In this document: piece after piece, positions 1 through 7,823 of the stretch | Layout of the letters: every line of letters starts with the position of its first letter | How positions within the stretch are numbered: the stretch's first letter is position 1 | Origin: Corynebacterium casei LMG S-19264 | GTDB taxonomy: Bacteria > Actinomycetota > Actinomycetes > Mycobacteriales > Mycobacteriaceae | DNA length: 64,000 nucleotides | Direction of reading: 5' to 3' | Assembly: GCF_000550785.1 (NCBI RefSeq) | Contig: NZ_CP004350.1 | Span: forward strand, 2,088,009-2,152,008 | The notes under the pieces: generated by a model | What the model was told of the DNA's origin: nothing | Databases searched by the model: none | Seen by the model: only the letters and a program-made list of their open reading frames with translations | Position numbers and translations under genes: made by a program

Positions 1-8
1 TGGAGCAC

Positions 9-935
9 ATGGCGCGGAACCCCGATTTGAGCCCCTACCTCGATTTCGACCGCGATACCTGGCGTGGACTGCGTAAATCCATGCCTCAGGTGTTGACGGA
101 AGAAGAAGTTAAAAAGCTGGCTGGCCTTGGTGAGAACATCAACCTCGAAGAGGTCGCAGATGTCTATCTTCCGCTGTCCCGTCTCATCCATATGCAGGTT
201 GCTGCACGGCAAGCTTTGACGGAAGCAACCGGGCAGTTCTTGGGCAATCCCCCAAGTCATGTGCCTTTTGTGATTGGCGTTGCGGGTTCGGTCGCTGTCG
301 GTAAATCTACGACCGCGCGTTTGCTCCAGGTGCTGTTGGAGCGCTGGGACACGCACCCGAAGGTGGACCTGGTCACCACGGATGGTTTCCTCTACCCCAC
401 TCGTATCCTGCAAGAACGTGGGTTGATGCCGCGTAAAGGTTTCCCGGAGTCTTATGACCGCCGCGCCCTGATGCGCTTTGTCACGGACGTGAAGTCCGGC
501 AAAGAAGTCGTGCGGGCACCGATGTATTCGCACGTTTCCTATGACATTGTTCCGAATGAATTCCAGACGGTGCACCAGCCAGACATTCTGATTCTGGAGG
601 GCCTGAACGTTTTGCAAACCGGCCCGACGTTGATGATTTCTGATCTATTCGACTTCTCCGTCTACGTGGACGCGCGCATTGAAACCATTGAAAATTGGTA
701 CATCACCCGCTTCCTCGACCTGCGCCACACGGCATTCCGCGAGCCGGGAGCGCACTTCGCTGCTTACGCGAACATGAATGATGAGCAGGCATACAATCAG
801 GCGCGTGAGATTTGGCAGTCCATTAACTTGCCCAACCTGGTGGAAAATATTCTACCCACCCGCGTGCGTGCTTCTTTGGTGCTGCGCAAGGGCGAAGACC
901 ACAGCGTGGAGAAAGTTCGAATGCGCAAGATTTAG
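9..935 (+). CDS. coaA: Pantothenate kinase CoaA (type I)
   Basis: ATP-dependent kinase that phosphorylates pantothenate, the first committed step of coenzyme A synthesis in the cytosol. The 308-residue product has the normal length for the type I (prokaryotic) family. A Walker A loop GSVAVGKST lies at residues 93-101, followed by the family signatures [12 protein letters not shown] and [10 protein letters not shown]. The ATG at 9 is near the window edge, so its ribosome-binding site is only partly visible, but the N-terminus [14 protein letters not shown] matches the usual CoaA start region. It converges on the flavodoxin-like gene with an 11-base gap. In M. tuberculosis the orthologue Rv1092c lies in the same general neighbourhood. 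Confidence 0.97.
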   Translation: MARNPDLSPYLDFDRDTWRGLRKSMPQVLTEEEVKKLAGLGENINLEEVADVYLPLSRLIHMQVAARQALTEATGQFLGNPPSHVPFVIGVAGSVAVGKSTTARLLQVLLERWDTHPKVDLVTTDGFLYPTRILQERGLMPRKGFPESYDRRALMRFVTDVKSGKEVVRAPMYSHVSYDIVPNEFQTVHQPDILILEGLNVLQTGPTLMISDLFDFSVYVDARIETIENWYITRFLDLRHTAFREPGAHFAAYANMNDEQAYNQAREIWQSINLPNLVENILPTRVRASLVLRKGEDHSVEKVRMRKI

Positions 936-946
936 GCGCGCAGGAT

Positions 947-1468
947 TTAAGCGTTGTCCTGTGCCCAGGCAATCACTGGGTCAAGCTCCGCCAGGTCCAC
1001 ACGGTCGATGTCGTGCTTATAGGCATCAATCATTGCTTGGTCATTTTCGCTGCGCAGGGAGCGCGGCTTGAGTTTAACGGCTTGGATGATGCCTTTCATC
1101 ACGGTTGCGTGCGCGGTGTCCAGCTCCGAGTAGTTCAACCGGCCGGGCAGGTAAAAGCGCGTGATGTCTTCCCCGACTTGGTTGACGAGGGCATCGTCTT
1201 TGCGGGCCTTTTCCACCAAAGTCATCCCCACCACGCACAAAGCAGCAGGACGTCCAGCTTTCCACGCGGCGATGGCGGCCTCAATACCAGGTACACGCGG
1301 GCCGTGGATATAGGAAAAGACCACAACTGGCCCTTGTTCGGCTGCGAGTTCGGGTCGCAGTGCACGCATGTCATCCCAGGTGCTCGCGGTGGCATCGAAA
1401 AGCTGCGCAAAAGCGTCTGCGTACTGCTTGCTCGAGCCGTAGTGGGATTGATACAGAACCTGAACCAT
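947..1468 (-). CDS. Flavodoxin-domain protein
   Basis: A 173-residue cytosolic protein whose N-terminus VLYQSHYGSSKQYADAFAQ is the phosphate-binding T/S-rich loop of flavodoxin-like proteins of the protoporphyrinogen-oxidase (HemG-like)/FldP type. A second conserved stretch, VVVFSYIHGPRVPGIEAAI, also fits an FMN-binding fold. A good GGAG ribosome-binding site precedes the ATG. It is the last gene of the minus-strand unit aroF-uppS-flavodoxin, starting 11 bases after the uppS stop. The redox partner and substrate cannot be deduced; electron transfer to an oxygen-independent enzyme is an inference only. Confidence 0.75.
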   Translation of the reverse strand: MVQVLYQSHYGSSKQYADAFAQLFDATASTWDDMRALRPELAAEQGPVVVFSYIHGPRVPGIEAAIAAWKAGRPAALCVVGMTLVEKARKDDALVNQVGEDITRFYLPGRLNYSELDTAHATVMKGIIQAVKLKPRSLRSENDQAMIDAYKHDIDRVDLAELDPVIAWAQDNA

Positions 1469-1479
1469 TTAAAGTGCTC

Positions 1480-2250
1480 CTATTTACCAAAGCGGCGGGA
1501 ACGGTTGGAATAGTCGCGCAGTGCACGCAGGAAATCGATCTTGCGAAACGCCGGCCAGTAAGTGTCCGTGAACCAGATTTCAGAATAGGCCGCTTGCCAC
1601 AACAGGAAGCCGGACAGACGCTGCTCACCGGAAGTGCGGATGACCAGGTCTGGGTCCGGAAGGCCTTTGGTGTACAGGTGCTTGGAAATGGATTCCACGG
1701 TGATGTGGTCCACCAGTTCCTCGGCCGTTGCGCCTTCTTCTACTTCTTGTTTCAGCAGGGCCTGGACGGCATCAACAATTTCTTGGCGCCCGCCGTAGCC
1801 GACAGCGATGTTCACAATCACGCCGTCGTTGTCCTGGGTATCGGCCGCAGCCGCGCACATCTTGTTGGTTACCTCATCAGGCAACAGGTTCAGGTGGCCC
1901 ACCAGGCGGACTTGGCAGTTCAAATCGCCGTGGCTGAGGTGGTCAACAACCTCAGTGATGATGTCGAAAAGCAGGCTAACTTCGTTTTCAGAGCGCTTCA
2001 GGTTCTCCGTCGACAGCAGGTAGATGGTTACTACTTCAACTTCGGTGTCCCCGCACCAGGAGATCATTTCACTGATCTTCTTGGCGCCCTGGCGGTGCCC
2101 ATGGCTGATGTCTTCAAACCCCGCCTCACGTGCCCAGCGGCGGTTGCCGTCAGCCATGATCGCGATATGCTTCGGCTGCGGCTTACCTTTGAGCTCGGAT
2201 GTGAGGCGGGCTTCGTAGGCTGGGTACAGCAGTGCGGGGAGAAGTTTCAC
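1480..2250 (-). CDS. uppS: Cis-prenyltransferase (Rv1086-like short-chain Z-prenyl diphosphate synthase)
   Basis: Condenses isopentenyl diphosphate with an allylic diphosphate in Z configuration, feeding decaprenyl/undecaprenyl phosphate used in cell-wall synthesis. The 256-residue product has the family motifs HIAIMADGNRRWA (catalytic Asp), TIYLLSTENLKRS and LVIRTSGEQRLSGFLLWQ, plus the YSEIWFTDTYWPAF block. The GTG at 2250 is preferred over an upstream in-frame ATG because that one would overlap aroF by 83 bases and add a non-conserved leader. It starts 10 bases after the aroF stop. The position between coaA and mca matches M. tuberculosis Rv1086, an omega,E,Z-farnesyl diphosphate synthase, so a short product is the likelier specificity; that is inferred from synteny. 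Confidence 0.9.
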   Translation of the reverse strand: MKLLPALLYPAYEARLTSELKGKPQPKHIAIMADGNRRWAREAGFEDISHGHRQGAKKISEMISWCGDTEVEVVTIYLLSTENLKRSENEVSLLFDIITEVVDHLSHGDLNCQVRLVGHLNLLPDEVTNKMCAAAADTQDNDGVIVNIAVGYGGRQEIVDAVQALLKQEVEEGATAEELVDHITVESISKHLYTKGLPDPDLVIRTSGEQRLSGFLLWQAAYSEIWFTDTYWPAFRKIDFLRALRDYSNRSRRFGK

Positions 2251-2260
2251 ACTTTGTAGT

Positions 2261-3343
2261 CTAGCGTGCCTGACGGCGGGCGCGAACGGCAGAGGCCAAC
2301 TCAGCCAACAAATCCACGGTGTCATCAATATCCATGCAGGCATCGGTGATGGACTGGCCGTAGGTCAAGCCATCTTTGCCTTTCGCATCCAGGGATTGCG
2401 CGCCGCCCTCAAGGAAGGATTCCATCATGATGCCGGCAATGTGCTCATTGCCGTTCGCAATTTGCTTGACGATGCCCCGGGTAACCTCGACTTGGCGCAA
2501 ATGATCTTTGCCGGAGTTGGCATGGGAAGCATCAATCATCAGCCGCGCATTGTCGCCGAGCTTGGCGGTGACTTGGGCTACGGATTCTGCGTCCCAGTTC
2601 GGGCCTTGGGAGCCACCGCGCAGGATGATGTGGCAGTGCTGGTTTCCAGCGGTTTCTACAACCGATGGCTGGCCGTCATCAGAAGTACCGAAGAAGAAGT
2701 GCGGGGAGGCAGCGGAGGATGCCGCGTGGATCGCAACGTCAACGTTGCCGTCGGTGCCGTTTTTGAAACCAATCGGCATGGACATGCCAGAAGCAAGCTG
2801 TCGATGCACCTGGGATTCGGTGGTGCGAGCACCAATCGCGCCCCATGCCACGGCATCAGCGTAGTACTGCGGGCTGTTTGGCTCGAGGAACTCGCACGCA
2901 GCTGGCAGGTCTAAGTTCACAATGTCAGTGAGCACCTTGCGTGCGGTGCGCAGACCGGAGGGAATGTCGAAGGACTGATCCAAGTGCGGGTCATTGATAA
3001 GTCCCTTCCAGCCCACGGTGGTGCGTGGCTTTTCAAAGTACACGCGCATAACAACCTTCAGGTCTTCCTCGAGTGCGCGTGCCAGTGGGGACAAACGGTT
3101 GGCGTAATCAAGGGCAGCGACTGGATCGTGGATGGAGCACGGTCCGACAACTACGACGAGTCGATCATCTTCACCGGCGAAGATATCCGCGATTTCCTGG
3201 CGGTCCTGTTCCACCTTCGCTGCTTGTTTCTCACTCAGCGGCGACTCCGCTTGCAACTCCGCTGGGCTCGGCAGTTGGTGGAATGCCTTAACGCGGCGGT
3301 TGGAGGTCGATGCTGGCGCGGTGAGCGATACGGGACGAGACAT
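2261..3343 (-). CDS. aroF: 3-deoxy-7-phosphoheptulonate (DAHP) synthase, class I
   Basis: Condenses phosphoenolpyruvate and erythrose 4-phosphate, the entry step of the shikimate pathway for Phe, Tyr and Trp. The 360-residue protein carries the class I AroFGH signatures VVVVGPCSIHD, RVYFEKPRTTVGWKGL, MPIGFKNGTDG and MIDASHANSGK (metal and phosphate ligands). It is the first full gene of a minus-strand operon with uppS and the flavodoxin gene. Upstream lie a Phe/Tyr-rich leader peptide (3521-3589) and an intrinsic terminator (3437-3466), so expression is probably set by ribosome-mediated attenuation as described for C. glutamicum aroF. Feedback specificity (Tyr or Phe) cannot be read from the sequence alone. 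Confidence 0.96.
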   Translation of the reverse strand: MSRPVSLTAPASTSNRRVKAFHQLPSPAELQAESPLSEKQAAKVEQDRQEIADIFAGEDDRLVVVVGPCSIHDPVAALDYANRLSPLARALEEDLKVVMRVYFEKPRTTVGWKGLINDPHLDQSFDIPSGLRTARKVLTDIVNLDLPAACEFLEPNSPQYYADAVAWGAIGARTTESQVHRQLASGMSMPIGFKNGTDGNVDVAIHAASSAASPHFFFGTSDDGQPSVVETAGNQHCHIILRGGSQGPNWDAESVAQVTAKLGDNARLMIDASHANSGKDHLRQVEVTRGIVKQIANGNEHIAGIMMESFLEGGAQSLDAKGKDGLTYGQSITDACMDIDDTVDLLAELASAVRARRQAR

Positions 3344-3436
3344 GAAAATTAACTTCCTTCTTATTCAATGGGAATGTGTCTGCCTGCGAGGAAGTTGTGC
3401 GCCGCTTGCGCGTTGTACGCCTACCCCGAGGCAAAC

Positions 3437-3466
3437 AAAAAAGCAGCTCCTCATTTGAGGGCTGCT
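3437..3466 (-). terminator. Attenuator terminator before aroF
   Basis: On the minus strand a hairpin AGCAGC-CCTC / GAGG-A-GCTGCT with a four-base loop is followed by six T. It sits between the leader peptide stop (3521) and the aroF ATG (3343), so it would stop transcription before aroF unless an alternative fold forms. Immediately 5' of its stem lies CCCGGAGCCT, perfectly complementary to AGGCTCCGGG inside the leader peptide gene. Confidence 0.85.
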
Positions 3467-3520
3467 AGGCTCCGGGGTGTTAAGTGCGTTGGCGTTCGTT
3501 AGTGTGTGCTTTGAAATTTC

Positions 3521-3589
3521 TTAAGCAGACAGCAACAAGACGCCGGAAGGACCCGGAGCCTTGTCATAATAAAATCGCTTAACGAACAT
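3521..3589 (-). CDS. aroR: aroF leader peptide (attenuation peptide, AroR-like)
   Basis: A 22-residue open frame on the minus strand beginning MFVKRFYYDKAPG. Four of its first eight residues are aromatic (Phe2, Phe6, Tyr7, Tyr8). It is followed by an intrinsic terminator and then aroF. Bases of codons 2-4 (GTTCGTTA) are complementary to TAACGAAC downstream of the peptide, and AGGCTCCGGG just after the Tyr codons is complementary to CCCGGAGCCT abutting the terminator. The two pairings interleave and should exclude each other. A Phe-rich leader upstream of aroF has been reported for C. glutamicum; here Tyr codons join it. The exact switching mechanism is inferred. Confidence 0.8.
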   Translation of the reverse strand: MFVKRFYYDKAPGPSGVLLLSA

Positions 3590-3684
3590 GACGCAGACTC
3601 TAACACACTTTCTTAGCCCCCGCGCCACTTCCCCCTGAATTTGCAGGTTAAAGGGTTGCGCGGGGTGGCATAGAAAAGCTGCTG

Positions 3685-4014
3685 CTAGAACTTCGACTTC
3701 TTGCGATGGTCGTAGAGACCGGCTTCTTTCAACGCCGAATCCACCGCTTCTTGGTCAAAAGGATCGATGCCATTTTCCTGCGCGAACATGGCGCGACGGC
3801 GGAAACGTGAGTAGCGGCGGTGGAAGAACCACCCGGCCATCAGCACTGCGATGAGCATCAGAATGATAATCAACATGCCGATTGGTGATGCCTTGCCAAA
3901 CTCCGGACCAACCGGCCCATTCTGGCTACCCTGCGCAAGTAAAAGCACGTCGGTGGAAATATTGTGCATTGCCAACGTCACATTGTTAAGCGCAGCACTG
4001 GATACAAAACTCAT
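3685..4014 (-). CDS. Small membrane protein, Rv1083-like
   Basis: A 109-residue protein with one clear membrane span (about residues 46-66, PIGMLIIILMLIAVLMAGWFF) followed by an Arg-rich, probably cytoplasmic segment HRRYSRFRRRAMFAQENGIDPFD. Its ATG overlaps the mca stop by one base (TAATG), so the two are translationally coupled. A small membrane protein follows mca in mycobacteria as well (Rv1083), so the pair is an old association. Function is unknown; a role next to mycothiol detoxification is suggested only by context. Confidence 0.75.
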   Translation of the reverse strand: MSFVSSAALNNVTLAMHNISTDVLLLAQGSQNGPVGPEFGKASPIGMLIIILMLIAVLMAGWFFHRRYSRFRRRAMFAQENGIDPFDQEAVDSALKEAGLYDHRKKSKF

Positions 4015-4952
4015 TATTTATTCGCCTCTCCGAGCGATTTTTCAATCCCAGGTGTGCCTGCCAGCATATCGGTTTCCGGCAATTCCGTAGCCACGCGCGT
4101 CTGCGCTAACTCGAATTCTTCTGTCGGCCACAAACGCGCCTGCGTCGCCACCGAGGTTGCGAGAAACGCACCCGCCGGGTCAATTTGGGTGGCGTGGGCA
4201 CGCAGCGCATCTTCGCGGTTTTGGAAGTAATCCGCGCACTCAATCTGCGTGGTTACCCGCGACATGATGTCACCGAAAGACGCATCCCAGCGCGACATCA
4301 TTGGCGTATACGGGCTGGTCTTGCCCTGCTCAATCAAATCATTGTGGAAAAGCTCCATGCGCTGGAACACGAAACCGTGGGAGTAATACAGCTTCAGCGG
4401 CTCCCATGCTTCACCGAGCTCCGGCTTGTAGCTTTCATCTCCAGCTTTCTCCCACGCGATCATGGACGCGCGGTGCACCATGAGGTGATCGGGGTGCGGG
4501 TAGCCGCCGTTTTCGTCATAGGTGATGATCGCGTGTGGCTTGAAATCGCGGATAACGCGGATGAATTCGTCAGCGACTTCTTCATCAGAAGCCTGGGCAA
4601 AGCAATCATCCGGCACGAAAGAGCGCACGACATCAGCGTCTTTCGCCCGATTCTGCTTGGCCAACTCCTGGGGTAAACCGGAGTCAATGTAGCCCAGCCA
4701 CTTGTGAGAAACGCCCAAAGCGCGCGCAGCTTCCGCCATTTCTTCGTGGCGAATGCTGGTCATGTTCTCTTTCACTCCAGGCTTGTCCATTGCTGGATTA
4801 ATGATGTCGCCGCGTTCTCCGCCGGTGCAGGTCAGAACCAGAACTTCATGGCCTTCGGCGGCATACTTCGCCGTAGTCGCCGCACCCTTTGAAGATTCAT
4901 CATCCGGATGTGCGTGAATGGCCAAAATGCGCCCGGTACTCACAGCGTTCAT
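4014..4952 (-). CDS. mca: Mycothiol S-conjugate amidase Mca
   Basis: Zn-dependent cytosolic amidase that cleaves mycothiol S-conjugates to a mercapturic acid and GlcN-inositol, detoxifying electrophiles. The zinc motif AHPDDE is at residues 14-19 and the later ligand block GGYPHPDHLMVH is present; GERGD after LTCTG is typical of the MshB/Mca family. The length (312 residues) and C-terminus fit Mca better than MshB, and the partner small membrane gene and nearby greA match the mycobacterial mca locus. The ATG at 4952 is preferred to the TTG just before it. Confidence 0.92.
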   Translation of the reverse strand: MNAVSTGRILAIHAHPDDESSKGAATTAKYAAEGHEVLVLTCTGGERGDIINPAMDKPGVKENMTSIRHEEMAEAARALGVSHKWLGYIDSGLPQELAKQNRAKDADVVRSFVPDDCFAQASDEEVADEFIRVIRDFKPHAIITYDENGGYPHPDHLMVHRASMIAWEKAGDESYKPELGEAWEPLKLYYSHGFVFQRMELFHNDLIEQGKTSPYTPMMSRWDASFGDIMSRVTTQIECADYFQNREDALRAHATQIDPAGAFLATSVATQARLWPTEEFELAQTRVATELPETDMLAGTPGIEKSLGEANK

Positions 4953-5042
4953 CAATCCCTTATATTCACTCGACTCTTTAACTAACTGCCTATCTTAGGT
5001 CATGATTCGGCATTTCCTTAAAGCACGCTAAACTAGCTCATT

Positions 5043-5537
5043 ATGAGCACTGCTGGACGTCGGCCCAATCAAAATACCCAAGCATCACAACGCACACGGG
5101 GCGCAAGTTATTCCGAACGAGTTGACCACGGTCGAACTCGCGCCGGCGATCTCACCAGCAAGGCCGTCGCCGCGGTCTTCGTGGCCATCATTGTCGTCGG
5201 CATTTTCTTTGGCTTCCAATACCTGCAAAGCCGCGACGATGTTAACGCGCAAATCAGCTACGTCTCCCACGAAGAAATCGATGAGGACACCCTGGGCGTA
5301 TGGGTGGATGTCACCCGCAACCGTCCAGAAGAAGCTGCGTATTGCATCGTCCAAGCATACGACTACTCCAAGGCTGAAGTTGGCCGCCGTGAGTTTGCTC
5401 TAGCCCCTGATGGCCGTGAAACCATTCGGGCATTTGTCGAGATTCCCACCACTGCTCCCGCAGTTGCTGGCGATGCCTATGGTTGCTCCAGCACCATTCC
5501 ACCATACATGGATACCGAGCACACCATTTATGAGTAA
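5043..5537 (+). CDS. DUF4307 membrane-anchored protein (Rv1081c-like)
   Basis: A 164-residue protein with a polar N-terminus, one membrane span (about residues 40-60, AVAAVFVAIIVVGIFFGFQYL) and a soluble extracytoplasmic domain with two Cys (AAYCIVQAY and AYGCSS) that may pair. The architecture and the place between mca and greA match DUF4307 proteins such as Rv1081c. A TAAACT element ends eight bases before the ATG and no Shine-Dalgarno sequence is visible, so a leaderless transcript is likely. Function unknown. Confidence 0.85.
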   Translation: MSTAGRRPNQNTQASQRTRGASYSERVDHGRTRAGDLTSKAVAAVFVAIIVVGIFFGFQYLQSRDDVNAQISYVSHEEIDEDTLGVWVDVTRNRPEEAAYCIVQAYDYSKAEVGRREFALAPDGRETIRAFVEIPTTAPAVAGDAYGCSSTIPPYMDTEHTIYE

Positions 5538-5644
5538 CCTGGCTTTGTTGCTGCACTAGGTCTTTTGCTGCACTAGGTCAGAGGGTTATTGGGCATGCGG
5601 TTGTGCTAGTATTTGTGCCCAGTAATAATCTTGAGTTGGCAGCT

Positions 5645-5680
5645 CGGCCCTGGGTCTTTAATTTGGGGCCGGCTATTTCT
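5645..5680 (+). terminator. Hairpin between the DUF4307 gene and greA
   Basis: CGGCCC and GGGCCG pair around an AT-rich loop of about 15 bases and are followed by a T-rich stretch (CTATTTCTTT). It lies 110 bases after the DUF4307 gene and 120 bases before greA, so it could end the first gene or act in the greA leader. Confidence 0.5.
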
Positions 5681-5798
5681 TTGCCTCTTCTTTACCGCGG
5701 TGATGCAGTGCGCTTTTCCCAGGTAATCTCCCCGGCTAAAATTTTAAAAGCAAAACTCTAGGTTTAAAACAAGGTAAGTAATTAGGAAGGTCAAAAGT

Positions 5799-6317
5799 AT
5801 GGCAGAACAGAAGCAATACATCACTCCGGAAACTAAGGCGAAGCTTGAAGCTGAGCTGCAGATGCTCATTGACCGTCGCCCAGAGGTTGCTGCGGAAATC
5901 AACGAGCGCCGCGAAGAGGGCGACCTGAAGGAGAACGCGGGCTACGACGCTGCGCGTGAGATGCAGGACCAGGAAGAGGCCCGCATCAAGCAGATCTCTG
6001 AGGTTCTCGCTAACGCCACCACCGAGCGTGAGGGCATCCAGGAGGGCGTTGCTGCCATCGGTTCCGTAGTCCACGTGTACTACAACGGTGACGAAGACGA
6101 TAAGGAAACCTTCCTCATCGGTACCCGCGCTGCGGCATCCGATAACAAGGACCTGGAGACCTACTCCGAGCAGTCCCCACTTGGTGCGGCCATCTTGGGC
6201 GCGCATGAGGGTGAGACCCGTGAGTACGCTGCGCCAAACGGCAAGGTTCTGACCGTCACCATCATCTCTGCGGATCCATATGACTCCGCAAAGGCTGCTA
6301 CCCCACGTAAGTCTTAA
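5799..6317 (+). CDS. greA: Transcription elongation factor GreA
   Basis: Binds the RNA polymerase secondary channel and stimulates cleavage of backtracked transcripts. The 172-residue protein has the N-terminal antiparallel coiled coil with the acidic tip (RREEGDLKENAGYDAAR, about residues 43-60) and the C-terminal FKBP-like domain including SPLGAAILGAHEGE. A strong AGGAAGG ribosome-binding site precedes the ATG. The position next to DUF4307 and mca mirrors Rv1080c. Confidence 0.97.
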   Translation: MAEQKQYITPETKAKLEAELQMLIDRRPEVAAEINERREEGDLKENAGYDAAREMQDQEEARIKQISEVLANATTEREGIQEGVAAIGSVVHVYYNGDEDDKETFLIGTRAAASDNKDLETYSEQSPLGAAILGAHEGETREYAAPNGKVLTVTIISADPYDSAKAATPRKS

Positions 6318-6367
6318 GATTTAGCTCTCCCCTTCTAGCTTCATCCTTTACTTTTAGAAAGATTCCC

Positions 6368-6844
6368 ATGAAGAAGTTTTCCCGTATCTCCGCCCTGGGC
6401 GTCACCGCTGCTGCGGCGTTCGCACTCGCTGCTTGCCACCCACCAAGCCAGGTTGACTCTGATGTGAAGATTGACAACGCTTCCACCTTTGAAAACCAGA
6501 ACACTCCTGCAGCTTCTGAGTCTGCAACTGAGGAGCCATCTGCAGAGGCCGGTGCTTCCGAAGAGTCAGCAGCTACCGATGAAGCTGCTGCCGGTGCAGA
6601 AGTACAGTTCATCGACTGCGTTGCTGCACCAGTAACTGAGCCAACCGAGGTCAGCCTGGACTGCACCACTAACGCCGACGTCGTCACCGAAATCACTTGG
6701 GATTCCTGGGATGCTGAGGGTGCTGAGGGCACCGGCACCCGCGGTGAGGATGAAGTAACCATCAACCTGTCTGAGCCAACTCAGACTGAAAATGGCCTTG
6801 CTTTCACCCTGATTGAGGTTGACGGTGAGACCGTAGCGCCTTAA
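6368..6844 (+). CDS. Small secreted lipoprotein
   Basis: The 158-residue product has a type II signal peptide with lipobox LAAC (Cys23), then a Ser/Glu/Ala-rich linker to about residue 75 and a small folded C-terminal part with two Cys (FIDCVAAP and LDCTTN). The mature protein would be anchored to the outer face of the membrane. No family is recognised. It follows greA by 50 bases and is closed by a strong terminator at 6873-6929, so it may be co-transcribed with greA. Confidence 0.75.
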   Translation: MKKFSRISALGVTAAAAFALAACHPPSQVDSDVKIDNASTFENQNTPAASESATEEPSAEAGASEESAATDEAAAGAEVQFIDCVAAPVTEPTEVSLDCTTNADVVTEITWDSWDAEGAEGTGTRGEDEVTINLSEPTQTENGLAFTLIEVDGETVAP

Positions 6845-6872
6845 GGCAACGCGCACCTTTATACAGCGCGTA

Positions 6873-6929
6873 AGCACCCTCCACGGCCGCAGCACTTCTG
6901 TTGCGGCCTCACGTGGAGGGTGCTCTTTT
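6873..6929 (+). terminator. Strong intrinsic terminator after the lipoprotein gene
   Basis: AGCACCCTCCACG pairs with CGTGGAGGGTGCT (with a one-base A bulge), with an inner GCCGCA/TGCGGC helix, and is followed by CTTTTGTG. It ends the greA/lipoprotein unit. Confidence 0.9.
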
Positions 6930-7823
6930 GTGTATAGGCTTTGTGCATCGCCTTCGTGAACAGCCAATGCAGCTGTGAAAGTTTTGGTACGTCAATACGG
7001 TGAGCGAGAAAGGCCGGCGTCGAAGCTTGCGCTTCCTAACCCTCGGTCTGCCTTCCTCAGGTGTGCCAGCTAAAGTTCCAACACTATCCCCCGAACGCGT
7101 ACCCAGTGCTTGGGCAGAATACCGACAACCCCTGAATCACCATCATTTAAAAATCGGTGAAAGTTGCCGGCTCTGTGCCCTACTGAGCAACCCCGCGCTA
7201 GATGGCCAAAAAGTACTGCCGATAACCTTTTGACCGCACGAGGTTTAGAACCATTTCTCGCTCAACCGTATTAACTTGTACCGGACAACAGATGCCCCTT
7301 GCAATGAATCCCCCAGCTTCACACCAAGGCGTTCCAACTACAAGTGGAAACGAGCTCCACTGAGAGCTGGCAACGTACACCAGTAGTCCTAAGTACAGAA
7401 TGCCCTAAACGTCTTGATTTGTCTGCCTTTGTATCAATATTTTCTGCCATACAATCTATATCACATCGAAATAGTTACCGATTGTGTTTAAGATATTCTA
7501 CAGCCGAACGGCTTACCAGCGGATATGGCTACAATCCATCTTAAGATTTTGGAACTTTCAAAATACTGAGAGTTTTATTTTCTACCCCCGTAGTCTCCCC
7601 CCGAATGCGGGAGATCTGGCTGAGGTTAAGCCCCAGTTCGGTCTTCAAACCTCGCCTATTGTGCCGCGTTACATTGGGCCTCAGGCTAAAACCGATACAT
7701 CTAGAGTGCTCGACTTACTCTACACAAAACATCGCCCGCAGGACGCTTAAAGCAAGTCCTGCGGGCGGAACACTGCAACTTCAAAAGGTGCAGCGAGTGG
7801 TGTAACGGGTTTAAAGAAGAGTT
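6930..7823. other. Gene-free, AT-richer interval with inverted repeats
   Basis: About 890 bases without a credible gene: the short open frames here lack ribosome-binding sites, family resemblance and the codon bias of the neighbours. Base composition drops, especially near 7380-7580. Several inverted repeats cluster at the right end: CTAC-CCCC-GTAG (7582-7593), TCTCCC/GGGAGA (7594-7614), CTGAGG/CCTCAG (7620-7684) and a 12-base perfect stem at 7733-7767. The last is probably the terminator of the gene to the right; the others could belong to a small RNA, which is not shown. Confidence 0.5.
7733..7767 (-). terminator. Terminator-like hairpin after the Bax-inhibitor gene
   Basis: A perfect 12-base inverted repeat, CGCCCGCAGGAC / GTCCTGCGGGCG, with an 11-base loop. 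Read on the minus strand it is followed by ATGTTTTGTG. It lies 56 bases after the stop of the membrane protein gene at 7824. Confidence 0.7.

Noticed and set aside
1360..2259. Plus-strand open frame of about 300 codons opposite uppS
   Set aside because: uppS on the minus strand has clear family motifs across the same bases. The plus frame has none and no ribosome-binding site.
2251..2343. Longer N-terminus for uppS
   Set aside because: It would overlap the end of aroF by 83 bases and adds 31 residues not seen in the family; the GTG at 2250 fits the operon spacing.
7000..7750. Three short plus-strand open frames in the gene-free gap
   Set aside because: No ribosome-binding sites, no recognisable products, overlapping frames and unusual codon use; treated as non-coding.
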